Shown here: positions 18,933 through 28,342 of the stretch, one piece after another
Layout of the letters: each line of letters starts with the position of its first letter
Position numbering within the stretch: the first letter of the stretch is position 1
Source of the DNA: Photobacterium damselae
Lineage (GTDB): Bacteria; Pseudomonadota; Gammaproteobacteria; Enterobacterales; Vibrionaceae
NCBI RefSeq assembly: GCF_003026815.1
Contig: NZ_PYOG01000012.1
Span: 52,249 to 116,248 of the forward strand
Direction of reading: 5' to 3'
DNA: 64,000 bases
Made by a program: the position numbers and the translations under genes
The notes under the pieces: generated by a model
What the model saw: only the letters and a program-made list of their open reading frames with translations
The model's database searches: none
Told to the model about the DNA's origin: nothing

Positions 18933-19529
18933 ATGGCAAGAAGAAACGACCACACTCGTGAAGAGTTGGTAAATATGACTTTGGAGCAGGTTAAGAATTT
19001 TCTTAACGAACATCCACACCATGAACTTAGCTTACGTAAAGTAGCGGCAATGATCGGCTATGTTCCTAGTACGTTAGTAAATGTTTTTGGTAATTACAAT
19101 TTATTGTTACTGCATGCTGTTGCTCAGACACTAGACGAAATGTCGAAGGAAGCTGAAGCTAGTATGAAAGAAGCAACCTCAGCAGAAGATGCGCTTCGCA
19201 GACTGGCATATTGTTACTTAGAGTTTGCAACTCAGCATCCTTATCGTTGGCAGTTGATTTTCCAACATACGATGAATGGTGAAGATCTACCTGAATGGCA
19301 ATCTGAGCGTATTGATAATATGACAGGTATGCTAGAAGCATTAATCCGTCAGATCACACCAAATAAATCAGAAGATGAAATTCTTGAAGCTAGCCGTGTT
19401 CTTTGGGCTGGTGTTCACGGTATTACACTACTAACGGTTGATGACAAGCTATTTACCTCAACACCTGTTGATGGCAAAGCGCTTATTGATAACCTGCTGA
19501 ACACTTACTTAAACGCTTGGCATAGCTAA
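18933..19529 (+). CDS. TetR/AcrR family regulator with WHG-type ligand domain
   Basis: A 198-residue repressor-type protein. The N-terminal helix-turn-helix (about residues 8-55, HTREELVNMTLEQVKNFL ... LSLRKVAAMIGYVPSTLVNVFGN) is TetR-like. The C-terminal part contains the VLWAGVHGITLL segment typical of the TetR_C_33/WHG domain. The ligand is unknown. It lies 14 bp upstream of the LplT-PlsC fusion gene, so the two are probably co-transcribed and the regulator may control the lipid-remodelling gene and itself. Confidence 0.88.
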   Translation: MARRNDHTREELVNMTLEQVKNFLNEHPHHELSLRKVAAMIGYVPSTLVNVFGNYNLLLLHAVAQTLDEMSKEAEASMKEATSAEDALRRLAYCYLEFATQHPYRWQLIFQHTMNGEDLPEWQSERIDNMTGMLEALIRQITPNKSEDEILEASRVLWAGVHGITLLTVDDKLFTSTPVDGKALIDNLLNTYLNAWHS

Positions 19530-19543
19530 ACGGACATTTATCT

Positions 19544-21421
19544 ATGGCACTATCGCCCCACTCTAGCCTTTTGAGAAAACAACGTTTTCTACCATACTTT
19601 TTAACTCAGGCGCTTGGGGCATTTAATGATAATGTCTACAAGAATGTTCTATTAATATTAATCGCCTTTGCCGCACCCGGTGCTTTACCTTTTAGTAGCG
19701 ATCTCGCTATTAATATCGCGGCAGGGCTTTTTATTCTCCCCTTTTTTCTGTTTTCAGCATCTGCGGGTGTTTTATCAGATATCTATGATAAAGCACAGAT
19801 TATGCGAATCGTAAAATTTGCTGAAATCATCATTATGGCGTGTGCAGCCATCGCTTTTATTACCCAAAGCTATCTTATCTTGCTTTTCTTACTCTTTTTG
19901 ATGGGAACACAATCAGCCTTCTTTGGCCCGGCTAAATACGCTTTGTTGCCACAACATCTAAAAAAAGAAGAGCTAATTGCAGGTAATGCTTTAGTTGAAA
20001 TGGGCACATTCTTAGCCATACTACTAGGAACACTCTTTGCTGGTGTTATCGCAGACAGTTCACAACATGCCCACCTTTTTGCCGGTATTTCAGTGGTCAC
20101 TTTCGCCATTTTAGGTTATCTAACCTCAAGAAAGATCCCTGAAGCAAAACCGAGTCTTCATGGTGTTCAATTTCAATGGCGCCCTATTGAGCAAACAAAA
20201 ACGACACTGGCTATCGCTAAAAAAGACAAAACCATCTTCCAATGTGTTATGGGGATCAGTTGGTTTTGGTTTTTAGGAGCTTGCTATTTAACACAATTTC
20301 CCAACTTTACCCGAGAGAGCTTAGGTGGTAGTGCAGCTTCAGTTTCATTATTACTGGCCCTGTTTTCTATTGGTATCGCTATTGGGTCCATGCTTTGTAA
20401 TAAATTGTCTCATCAGCGAGTAGAACCCGGTATTGTGACATTAGGTTGTATTGGCATGACACTCTTTGGGGCTGATTTGTATTTTGCAACACCCAATATT
20501 GCCCCAGTTACCCAATCTGTTTTTGACTTTTTAACTCAACCAGAGCTTATTCGCGTTTTTGTCTCTTTGGTGATGTTGGGCGTTTCTGGTGGTCTTTTTA
20601 TTGTGCCTCTTTACGCCTTAATGCAAGAACGCTCTCCTGAAGATGAGCGAGCACAAATCGTTGCCGCTAATAATATTTGGAATGCCATTTTTATGGTATT
20701 TAGCTCATTGGCAGCAATCATCTTTATCTCTGTTTTGAAGCTTTCTATTCCTGAGTTTTTCTTAGTTCTTGCAATAATGAATGCGTTGGTAGTGATCTAT
20801 ATTTACCGACAAGCCCCTGATTTTTTCTGGCGTTTTATTGTCTGGTTAGTCAGCCATACTATGTATCGTGTTCGTCATAAGAATGTAAAAAATATCCCTC
20901 AACAAGGTGCGGCACTGTTGGTGTGTAACCATGTAACCTATATGGATGCCCTATTGCTAGCAGGAGCTTGCCCAAGACCGATTCGCTTTTTAATGGATAT
21001 TCGCCTATACAAATTACCGATGATCAACGCCTTTTGCCGTGCTTGTAAGGTGATCCCTGTCGATAGCCAAGATCGTCGCTCTATTCAAAAAGCGTTTAAT
21101 CAAATTGATACGCTATTAAAAGCTGGCGATATTGTCTGCCTATTTCCTGAGGGACAATTAACTTATGACGGTGAAATTGGTCCTTTTATGCGCGGGGTAG
21201 AGGTCATAACAAAACGCAATAAAGTGCCGATTATTCCAATGGCACTACAGGGTTTATGGGGCAGCTTCTTTAGTCGAGAACGAGGACGAGCAGTACTAAA
21301 ACGCCCAAAACGGTTCTGGTCGAAAATCAATATTATAGTGGGTGACCCGATTTACCCGCCCGAGGTTTCAAAAGAAGAGTTACGCGCTCAAGTCATTGAG
21401 CTTCGCGGCTCTGAAAGATGA
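19544..21421 (+). CDS. LplT-like MFS transporter fused to PlsC-type acyltransferase
   Basis: A 625-residue two-domain inner-membrane protein. Residues 1 to about 425 form a 12-helix major-facilitator domain of the lysophospholipid flippase (LplT) type, including QALGAFNDNVYKN. Residues about 445-625 form a PlsC (glycerolipid acyltransferase) domain with the HX4D motif His463...Asp468 in NHVTYMD and FPEG at 534-537. Together they should import lysophospholipid and re-acylate it. E. coli Aas joins PlsC to an acyl-ACP synthetase with LplT separate; here the AMP-binding synthetase is absent. The tetR gene ends 14 bp upstream. A strong terminator follows. Confidence 0.88.
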   Translation: MALSPHSSLLRKQRFLPYFLTQALGAFNDNVYKNVLLILIAFAAPGALPFSSDLAINIAAGLFILPFFLFSASAGVLSDIYDKAQIMRIVKFAEIIIMACAAIAFITQSYLILLFLLFLMGTQSAFFGPAKYALLPQHLKKEELIAGNALVEMGTFLAILLGTLFAGVIADSSQHAHLFAGISVVTFAILGYLTSRKIPEAKPSLHGVQFQWRPIEQTKTTLAIAKKDKTIFQCVMGISWFWFLGACYLTQFPNFTRESLGGSAASVSLLLALFSIGIAIGSMLCNKLSHQRVEPGIVTLGCIGMTLFGADLYFATPNIAPVTQSVFDFLTQPELIRVFVSLVMLGVSGGLFIVPLYALMQERSPEDERAQIVAANNIWNAIFMVFSSLAAIIFISVLKLSIPEFFLVLAIMNALVVIYIYRQAPDFFWRFIVWLVSHTMYRVRHKNVKNIPQQGAALLVCNHVTYMDALLLAGACPRPIRFLMDIRLYKLPMINAFCRACKVIPVDSQDRRSIQKAFNQIDTLLKAGDIVCLFPEGQLTYDGEIGPFMRGVEVITKRNKVPIIPMALQGLWGSFFSRERGRAVLKRPKRFWSKINIIVGDPIYPPEVSKEELRAQVIELRGSER

Positions 21422-21440
21422 TCGATACGATTTAATAAGA

Positions 21441-21474
21441 AAGCCCTCACTTCATTAACTGAATGTGAGGGCTT
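21441..21474. terminator. Terminator between the fusion gene and menE
   Basis: Ten-bp perfect arms AAGCCCTCAC/GTGAGGGCTT, extendable by three more pairs, followed by ATTTATT. It lies between convergent genes. Confidence 0.8.
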
Positions 21475-21505
21475 ATTTATTGTTAAGCCATTTTAATAAT
21501 GAGTT

Positions 21506-22936
21506 CTAAAAACTGTAATGGCTTACCCAATCAGCAAGTTGTTTACGAGAAATCTTAATGCCCGATTCCATGAAAATTTCAGGCAATGCCACATAATGAA
21601 TTGGTCGTTTAAAGCTGGTCACATGTTCTGCCATGTAGCTTTGTAACTGAGCAACTAACCCATCATCAAGAGCATGGCTGGTAACCAAAATAGCCACAGG
21701 ACGTTGACCAAACTCATCATCCGCTATCGGTAAGATAAAGGCCTGATGAACACTTGGATGAGCTAATAGAACCTTTTCGATATCTTCTGGCTGCACATTT
21801 TCACCTCCAGAAATAAACATATTATCGACTCGACCTTGAATAAATAGCTCATCATTGTGCCAAATACCAAGATCTTTAGTAGCAAACCACTCGGGCTCTA
21901 ATTCATTATTTCCTACCACAGGAAAAATGGTTTTATTACGATAATACCCAAGGCATAAAGCTTTACCTTTAACAAGTATCTCGCCATCACGCAGAAATAG
22001 CTCTCGATTCGGTAAGACTTGCCCAACACCAGCGCTGTCGTCAGCCAATTTTGCTGTTACCGTTGAGCCCATTTCTGTCATGCCATAGCCGCACCAGCAC
22101 TCAATGCCAAGACTCGTTGCTTGTTGGGTTAAGGTGACAGGAATAATGGCTCCCCCTAACAAAACACGTTTTAATTGTGCAGTGCGCTGATTTTGGCCTA
22201 GATAATCCAAATAACGTTGTAATTGCGTTGGTACTAATGATGCGTGAGTAACAGAATCTAGCGCCTCATTTAAAGGTTGTTTATCATTGATAGCTAAACA
22301 AGCCCCTTGAGATAACCAACGCCAAATGATAGCCATTCCAGAAATATGAAATAGCGGCAGAGATAAAAGCCAAGTGTCAGCTGCTAAATAACCAAATCGA
22401 GCCAGTAAACCCGATGCATTAGCAAGATGAGATTCAGGTGAGTGTACCGCAGCTTTTGGCGTTCCGGTTGATCCCGATGTTAAAGTCAAGGTTACCGCTC
22501 GATGCGCTTGCCACATCACCGGAATCATCTGTTGGGTTTGAGCCAATTCAAGAGTTAATGTCTGGCCTGATAATCCCGTTAGATCGTAATCTACAGACCA
22601 GATAAAATCATGTTGCAACTGAGCTAACTGGGTTGAAACTTCAGCTTTCGTCAGCTTGGGGTTTAATCCGACATAACGAGCCCCTACACGCCAAATAGCC
22701 AACAGCATCCATAATGTCTGTTCACTATTAGGTGCAATAACCGCAACCAACTGATCTCGCTTAACCCCTTGAGCTAATAAGCTTTGAGCATAAAGATCAA
22801 TATAGTGTGAGACTTGAGACCAAGTCATATTAGCTTGTTGCTGATCGCCACCTAACCGAAGTGCAATATCATCGCCACGTTCTGTCGCCCAATATTGCCA
22901 AGGCCAAGTCACGAAATCATGATTTATTTCTGGCAT
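21506..22936 (-). CDS. menE: o-Succinylbenzoate-CoA ligase MenE
   Basis: A 476-residue member of the ANL (AMP-binding) superfamily that activates o-succinylbenzoate with CoA in menaquinone synthesis. The P-loop [17 protein letters not shown], the [10 protein letters not shown] motif and a C-terminal lid domain are present. I start it at MPEINHDF (ATG 22936), giving a 13-nt overlap with the menC end and normal family length. The frame is open 17 codons further into menC. It is the last gene of the men cluster; a terminator lies beyond. It should not be read as the missing synthetase half of the neighbouring LplT-PlsC fusion, which is convergent. Confidence 0.92.
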   Translation of the reverse strand: MPEINHDFVTWPWQYWATERGDDIALRLGGDQQQANMTWSQVSHYIDLYAQSLLAQGVKRDQLVAVIAPNSEQTLWMLLAIWRVGARYVGLNPKLTKAEVSTQLAQLQHDFIWSVDYDLTGLSGQTLTLELAQTQQMIPVMWQAHRAVTLTLTSGSTGTPKAAVHSPESHLANASGLLARFGYLAADTWLLSLPLFHISGMAIIWRWLSQGACLAINDKQPLNEALDSVTHASLVPTQLQRYLDYLGQNQRTAQLKRVLLGGAIIPVTLTQQATSLGIECWCGYGMTEMGSTVTAKLADDSAGVGQVLPNRELFLRDGEILVKGKALCLGYYRNKTIFPVVGNNELEPEWFATKDLGIWHNDELFIQGRVDNMFISGGENVQPEDIEKVLLAHPSVHQAFILPIADDEFGQRPVAILVTSHALDDGLVAQLQSYMAEHVTSFKRPIHYVALPEIFMESGIKISRKQLADWVSHYSF

Positions 22937-23898
22937 ATAATCTCTAACTCCGATAATGCCTTTACAGGTAAGTTCGATTCTGGCCACGGGGTTTCTAACT
23001 GCTCAGCAAACAACTGCATGGTATCTAGCCCTGGAATCACACCCGGTGTTAACCATTGTGCCACACGCGCTAATTGATTCAGACCTAAGCTTGATTCTAA
23101 GCTCGAACTGATCACCGCGGTTAAGCCCTGTTGATGCGCTTGCTCAACCAGCTGACGGCACTTATCGATCGAACCCACTAATGTCGGCTTAATAATAATA
23201 GCAGCAACACCTGGCTCCGCTTTAACTTCAAAACCGTCATCACGTACGGTTTCATCCCAAGCGATATTAATACCAGTCTCTTGCGCAAAAGCCAAACTAT
23301 CTGCTGGATTTCGACATGGCTCTTCTAAAAAGGCAATACCTGCACGAAGTTCTGGTTTGACGTATTTAGCAAACTGTTGTGCTTTTAATGGCGTCCATTG
23401 ACGGTTTGCATCCAATCGCAACTTAAGCTCAGGGATCGACTCCAAAAACATATTTGCGACAATGCCATCACGCACAGCTTCATATAAGCCTACTTTAATT
23501 TTCGCAACTTTATCACCAGACATTTGGTTTAAACGTACCACCAAATCATCTGGATCGCCTGAACATAGTGGAGCAACTTGATAGTTACCTTCGACTGGCA
23601 GTGCTTGAGATAATTCCAACTGAGCCATGCTAAAACCAAAAGCAACAGATGGCGACACCGCATTTAAATCCACGTCACCAGTTTCAACCCATTGCTCGAT
23701 CAATGCCTCAGCTTGCTGCTGTGCTTGTTCTAGTGTCTCATGACTGAATTCAGGAAGAGGCGCAATCTCACCAAAACCACAGCGTTCGCCCTCTTTAAGC
23801 TCAACAATAAAACCATCTCGGGTAACCAATCGTTGATTACGTAAAATGACACCAGAATCCATAGGCAGTTGGTATTGATATAACTTAGCGCTTCGCAT
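22924..23898 (-). CDS. menC: o-Succinylbenzoate synthase MenC
   Basis: A 324-residue enolase-superfamily enzyme that dehydrates SHCHC to o-succinylbenzoate. The catalytic-lysine region KIKVGLY, metal ligands in LRLDANRQW and FLEEPC, and the second lysine in [10 protein letters not shown] are visible. AAGG lies 9 nt before the ATG. The gene is 52 bp downstream of menH, a gap that in many gammaproteobacteria is filled by menB, and overlaps menE at its end. Confidence 0.94.
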   Translation of the reverse strand: MRSAKLYQYQLPMDSGVILRNQRLVTRDGFIVELKEGERCGFGEIAPLPEFSHETLEQAQQQAEALIEQWVETGDVDLNAVSPSVAFGFSMAQLELSQALPVEGNYQVAPLCSGDPDDLVVRLNQMSGDKVAKIKVGLYEAVRDGIVANMFLESIPELKLRLDANRQWTPLKAQQFAKYVKPELRAGIAFLEEPCRNPADSLAFAQETGINIAWDETVRDDGFEVKAEPGVAAIIIKPTLVGSIDKCRQLVEQAHQQGLTAVISSSLESSLGLNQLARVAQWLTPGVIPGLDTMQLFAEQLETPWPESNLPVKALSELEIICQK

Positions 23899-23921
23899 GA
23901 TCGATAGCCTTTTATGTCAGT

Positions 23922-23958
23922 TGTCGTAGTAAAATCATCGTATTAATGCGCTACGACA
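23922..23958 (-). other. Stem-loop in the menH-menC gap
   Basis: Perfect 8-bp arms TGTCGTAG/CTACGACA at 23922-23929 and 23951-23958, with a 21-nt loop; the right arm contains the menH stop codon. There is no T-tract, so it may be an RNA-stabilising or processing structure within the men transcript. Confidence 0.5.
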
Positions 23959-24775
23959 CAGATTGAATGAATGTCCTTATTTGTGCTGCAAATGCGTGTG
24001 GCGCTTCTACATGCACATTGTGACCCGCTTGCTCAATGATGGTGTAATCAAGGTCGAGTTGGGTGGCGAGTTCACAGAATTTTTGATCTTTTTTGCCGCA
24101 AATATACAGCATAGGTGCCGTCACTTGCGGTAAAACAGCCGCAAGTTGGGGCTGCTTTGCTAAAGATGTTGCCAGTAGCATACGTGCTACACCAGAACCT
24201 GAATTATGACTGCGTTTAACTATAAGACTTTGTCTTTGGTCATAATTTAAAGAAGAAAAAACACTTTGCTGATACCAGTCAGCTAAAACTTGCGGTAATG
24301 GCTCAGAGTCAAATCGTCGAGCCCAGTGAGTATCATTATTCCATCGAGCAGCTTGCAATTCAGGCTCGATCCCAGGGTTGCCCCCCTCAATAACGACACC
24401 GAGCAAAGCACCTAACAATGATGGTTGTGAAATCTGCGAGGTAGCGTTTGGGGTTAACAGAGGCTGACACACAGTATGCATTGCTAAACGCCCCCCCATT
24501 GAATAACCGATCAAAATATAACGTTCTATATTTCGAGCCGCCAGAGTCTCCAAAATGGCTTGAGTCACCTGCTCAAATGAGGTTGGAATGGCCTCAACAC
24601 TAAAACCATGACCGGGCAGATCCAGTGTTATACAAGGATAGTCATGGCTTAGCTCATCAATCACATGTCGCCAATCCCGTCCATTTCCCAGTAATCCGTG
24701 TAGAAAAACAAGTGTTGGACAGGATGAGTCTGATAGTGATTGTTTAGGCAAAAAGATCTCAGAATAAAGACGCAT
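23951..24775 (-). CDS. menH: SHCHC synthase MenH (alpha/beta hydrolase)
   Basis: A 274-residue alpha/beta-hydrolase that eliminates pyruvate from SEPHCHC in the menaquinone pathway. The fold markers are the HGLLGNGRDW oxyanion region, the nucleophile elbow GYSMGGRLA with the catalytic serine, and the late AGHNVHVEAP histidine. The Gly-x-Ser-x-Gly position and the flanking arginine are as in E. coli MenH. Its start overlaps menD by 17 nt, indicating translational coupling. The MenH substrate is the MenD product, so gene order follows the pathway. Confidence 0.93.
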   Translation of the reverse strand: MRLYSEIFLPKQSLSDSSCPTLVFLHGLLGNGRDWRHVIDELSHDYPCITLDLPGHGFSVEAIPTSFEQVTQAILETLAARNIERYILIGYSMGGRLAMHTVCQPLLTPNATSQISQPSLLGALLGVVIEGGNPGIEPELQAARWNNDTHWARRFDSEPLPQVLADWYQQSVFSSLNYDQRQSLIVKRSHNSGSGVARMLLATSLAKQPQLAAVLPQVTAPMLYICGKKDQKFCELATQLDLDYTIIEQAGHNVHVEAPHAFAAQIRTFIQSVS

Positions 24776-26525
24776 TTTTTACCTTCGTAAATAAGGCCTT
24801 TAGCATATCACCCGCTTCACCAGATGGTGTTACCACTTCAATCACAGTCGTTTGACTGGTTGCTTGATGGGCCTCTTGTGGGGTGAGTCCGTCACGAACA
24901 GCACTTGCTAACTCCTCGATAGATGAAGGGCACTGATAGTTCAGACCAAACATCGCAGCGGCATGAGCAAAGGAAAGTCCGTGAGGCATACGATAGAAAT
25001 CATCTTTTTGCTGGTCGGGAACAGGCAATAAATCAAAAATTCCGCCGCCGTTATTATTGGTGACAATCACAACCATGGGCTGCTGCGCTTGAGTCAATAA
25101 TGCTAATGAATTGAGATCATACAGCAGAGAAGTATCACCAATTAAGCAGACCATCGGGGTTTGACGCGCTTTCTGTACTCCAGCGGCTGTGGCAATCAAA
25201 CCATCAATACCAGAAGCACCACGATTGGCAAATGTTGCAGTCTCAGGCAAAGTCCCTACCATATCCAGCAAACGAACAATTAAGCTATTGCCTAAAAACA
25301 GTTCAGTACCTGTTGGCAGCCAATGATGGAGATGAGTAGCTAAAGCGAGCTCGGAGAGTTCGGTCGTCTCGGAGGCCACCAGCTGCGCAGTATTACTTGC
25401 CGCAGTTTGTAACGATAGCGCCCAATCTGCTTGAGGTGATGATTGCACCATTTGCTTAGCATCTTGTGCCCATTGACCACAATTGGTTTGAATACGTTGG
25501 GCAGATAAATGCCACTGATCTAATCGCCCAGCAAGGGGATCTAACAACCAATAAGCTTGCCATTGCTGTTGACCAATCCATTGCAGCAGACGTTTAGAGA
25601 CAATTCGACCGCCAAATTGCAGTAGAACTTGAGCTTGTGATAAGGCATCTAATGCAGCAGGGTTTTGCATCCACACATCAAATCCTGCCCATTCACTGCT
25701 ACCGCCAGCTTGCGGATCAACCAAAATAGGCCAACCAAGTGTCGTCGCAAGAGCTTTAATTGAAGTCAATTCATCAGGTAACACACGCCCTACTACAATC
25801 ACCCCTTTTTTCGAGGTAAATCGCGGCCACTCGGTCTGAGATTGAACAAAATCCGCATGGATAGAACTTAAGTGCTGACAATAGGCCAACTCATGATTTT
25901 GCCAATAGGCAACAGGCGATAAATATTCTGTGAAATCGAAATCTTGTCCATAAAGCGGTTCTGGATAATGACAATTAAAATGCACTGTACCACCGCGTTG
26001 GGTTTGCTGTTGCATTAAGTCATCAATTGCCGCCAATAACCAACTTGGTGAGATATCTAAGGTTGGTGATGGAATATCAATAAATGCGGTTGCATGGCTA
26101 GAGAAGATCCCGTGTTGACGGATAGCCTGATTAGCACCACATTGAATCAATTCAGCGGGACGGTCAGAAGTTAGCATAACCAGCTTTTCACCAGTTAACC
26201 CCGATTCTGCAACTGCTGGCAGCAAGTTTGCAACCGCCGTTCCCGATGTAACTACAACGGCAACCGGCTTTTGACTCGCCTTTGCAATACCTAAGGCCAT
26301 AAACCCTAAACCACGTTCATCAAAGTGAGTATGAATCGTTAATTTAGGGTTATTTGAAGCGGCTAAGGTTAAAGGTGTCGAACGAGACCCAGGCGCGATA
26401 CAGATATGTTCAACGCCAAGACGAGTTAACTCTTCCAACATAAGGCTCGCCCAAAGTTTATTGAGCGAGGCACGGTAGGTGTTTGAGTTAGCTAAGACAG
26501 TGGATGTTACGCCGTTTGCTGCCAT
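24759..26525 (-). CDS. menD: SEPHCHC synthase MenD
   Basis: A 588-residue thiamine-diphosphate enzyme that joins isochorismate and 2-oxoglutarate. The N-terminal pyrimidine-binding region is CIAPGSRSTPLTLAA. The ThDP/Mg2+ motif GDTSLLYDLNSLALL with NNNGGGIFDLLP is in the last third. Length and N-terminus (NSNTYRASLNKLWASLMLEEL) match the gammaproteobacterial family. It overlaps menF by 19 nt and menH by 17 nt. Confidence 0.95.
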   Translation of the reverse strand: MAANGVTSTVLANSNTYRASLNKLWASLMLEELTRLGVEHICIAPGSRSTPLTLAASNNPKLTIHTHFDERGLGFMALGIAKASQKPVAVVVTSGTAVANLLPAVAESGLTGEKLVMLTSDRPAELIQCGANQAIRQHGIFSSHATAFIDIPSPTLDISPSWLLAAIDDLMQQQTQRGGTVHFNCHYPEPLYGQDFDFTEYLSPVAYWQNHELAYCQHLSSIHADFVQSQTEWPRFTSKKGVIVVGRVLPDELTSIKALATTLGWPILVDPQAGGSSEWAGFDVWMQNPAALDALSQAQVLLQFGGRIVSKRLLQWIGQQQWQAYWLLDPLAGRLDQWHLSAQRIQTNCGQWAQDAKQMVQSSPQADWALSLQTAASNTAQLVASETTELSELALATHLHHWLPTGTELFLGNSLIVRLLDMVGTLPETATFANRGASGIDGLIATAAGVQKARQTPMVCLIGDTSLLYDLNSLALLTQAQQPMVVIVTNNNGGGIFDLLPVPDQQKDDFYRMPHGLSFAHAAAMFGLNYQCPSSIEELASAVRDGLTPQEAHQATSQTTVIEVVTPSGEAGDMLKALFTKVKNASLF

Positions 26526-27904
26526 TTTTCATTTTGCTCCCAAGTCTCTAACTGCATAATTGAAGCCTTTTTTGCTTCAATATCCGATGGTAGAGACTCA
26601 AATAAACTGCAAAGAGTTGAGGTTTTACGATTAAGTTCTTTCCATTCACTACTTGGATCTGAGCCTGGAACAATACCAGCTCCCGCAAACAGATGCAGTT
26701 CTTCACCAGCAATCAAGGCACTGCGAATTGCAACACAAAACTCGCTATGCTGACGACTTAAATACCCAACTGCGCCACTATACCAACCACGAGAAAACGG
26801 TTCGTGTTCAGAAATAAATTCCATCGCCTTTTCTCGAGGAAGTCCTGCAATAGCAGCTGTTGGCTGTAGATTATGGAGTAATTCTGTATTGAAAACTTGA
26901 GGGTTAAGCTCTGCTTCAATATGACGTTTGATATGCTGTACTTTACGAAGACGTACTAACTCGGGTTGATGAGCAACATGAAGAGAGTGGCTACACGAAT
27001 TAAGACGGCTTACAATATCATCGACAACAAGCTGATTTTCATAGCCATTTTTGTTGTCATTCATCAACCAACTGGCTAACTCATCATCTTCACGAGCGGT
27101 TTTACCACGACCAATAGTACCGGCTAAAGCCTCTGTTTGTAGCGCATGATCGTGGCGCTGAAATAGGCGCTCTGGCGTTGAACCAATAAAGCAGTGCTGT
27201 GCATCAAGCGCCATCATAAAATGAAAACTGTTGCTGTTATTAGCTCGGCTCGCTTTCATCATCTGCGCAGGAGTTACGGGGGTATCCAGTTGTAACGTCG
27301 TGCGTCGAGCCAATACAACTTTCTCAAAAACTTTATGAGAAATTGCATCTAACGCTTGGCCTATCATAGATGCCCAACCTGAAAAATCCGGAGCATAAGT
27401 ACGATTGACAATACGGCTTGAGATCTCATCAACCACAACAGAAGAAAAGCGTAATTTAGCTAAACCATCGAGCACTTTTTGGTAATCGTCCCCTAAGTTA
27501 ATCGCAACTGACCATGTTTGGCCGTGGCGCATAATCTCAAGTTGGGGCAGAAAGAAAAAAGCCGATAGACAGCGTCGATTACGATCGGTACGGCCATCAA
27601 AAGAGCGACCGCCCCAGACTCGTTGATCGTCATGAATCATTTTTTCTGCCGCTAATGGGTCAGTAAAGGTTTTTACTTGACCTAAAGCGACAACCTCTTC
27701 TTGGCCGTCACGAGATTGCCAATAAAATTTAGGAAATACAGGTTGGTTTTCCATCCAATCAATCAGTTCTGCTTGGATAGGCAAATCTAACTGCACCATT
27801 ACACGATGAGTTGTTTGCTTGGCTTGTTGGATTTTAGCAATTAAATGCTCAACAGCTTGTTGTAACGCAGTCAAGGTAACCTCACTCAGCTCACATTGCA
27901 CCAA
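26507..27904 (-). CDS. menF: Isochorismate synthase MenF
   Basis: A 465-residue chorismate-binding enzyme that commits chorismate to menaquinone. The conserved core includes KVVLARRTTLQL, GSTPERLFQR, ALAGTIGRGKT and the C-terminal CVAIRSALI ... LFAGAGIVPGSDPSSEW. No in-frame ATG exists near the N-terminus. Translation probably starts at TTG 27904 or the following GTG, which leaves the helix LTALQQAVEHLIAKIQQAKQ intact; the ribosome site is poor, so the exact start is uncertain. It is the first gene of the men cluster, after a 438-bp intergenic region. Confidence 0.92.
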   Translation of the reverse strand: MVQCELSEVTLTALQQAVEHLIAKIQQAKQTTHRVMVQLDLPIQAELIDWMENQPVFPKFYWQSRDGQEEVVALGQVKTFTDPLAAEKMIHDDQRVWGGRSFDGRTDRNRRCLSAFFFLPQLEIMRHGQTWSVAINLGDDYQKVLDGLAKLRFSSVVVDEISSRIVNRTYAPDFSGWASMIGQALDAISHKVFEKVVLARRTTLQLDTPVTPAQMMKASRANNSNSFHFMMALDAQHCFIGSTPERLFQRHDHALQTEALAGTIGRGKTAREDDELASWLMNDNKNGYENQLVVDDIVSRLNSCSHSLHVAHQPELVRLRKVQHIKRHIEAELNPQVFNTELLHNLQPTAAIAGLPREKAMEFISEHEPFSRGWYSGAVGYLSRQHSEFCVAIRSALIAGEELHLFAGAGIVPGSDPSSEWKELNRKTSTLCSLFESLPSDIEAKKASIMQLETWEQNEKWQQTA

Positions 27905-28342
27905 TAACGGCTCATCCCTGGCTGATCATTGCTCAAACATCATTAATCGATGCTATCTTTATTTTTTATAAATACCCATTTGAATAAAACTGAAATCATC
28001 AAAGTCTACAATTTATTCAAATTGATATAGTGATAGTCATAACTTTCAGGCAAATAAGTAAAATAAAGCAAAATATTACTTAATCATTCACCATTTTTTA
28101 AGAATTGGTAATTTTACATCATCAAAACCATAATGACTAATGAAGTGAGTATCTTGTTTTTAAGCTCATTTTGGCACATCTTCCCAACTCATTAATAAAA
28201 CACTAGTTTATTACACCTAATTAAGAACCTTATCACGAAATATAATTCTGTTTGACATCATTTTTACTAACAAGGTATTCCTCTCAGTTTGTTTTTTAGT
28301 GTAATGTGTCGAATATCATCTTTTCTTAGCAGGAATACACAA
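27905..28342. other. menF-alaA divergent intergenic region
   Basis: About 440 bp, AT rich. It must hold the divergent promoters of the men cluster and alaA, but I see no clear named operator, and no small gene with a ribosome site. Confidence 0.45.

Noticed and set aside
21506..22936. AMP-binding protein as the missing synthetase of the LplT-PlsC fusion
   Set aside because: It is convergent with the fusion, in the men cluster, overlaps menC and has MenE features.
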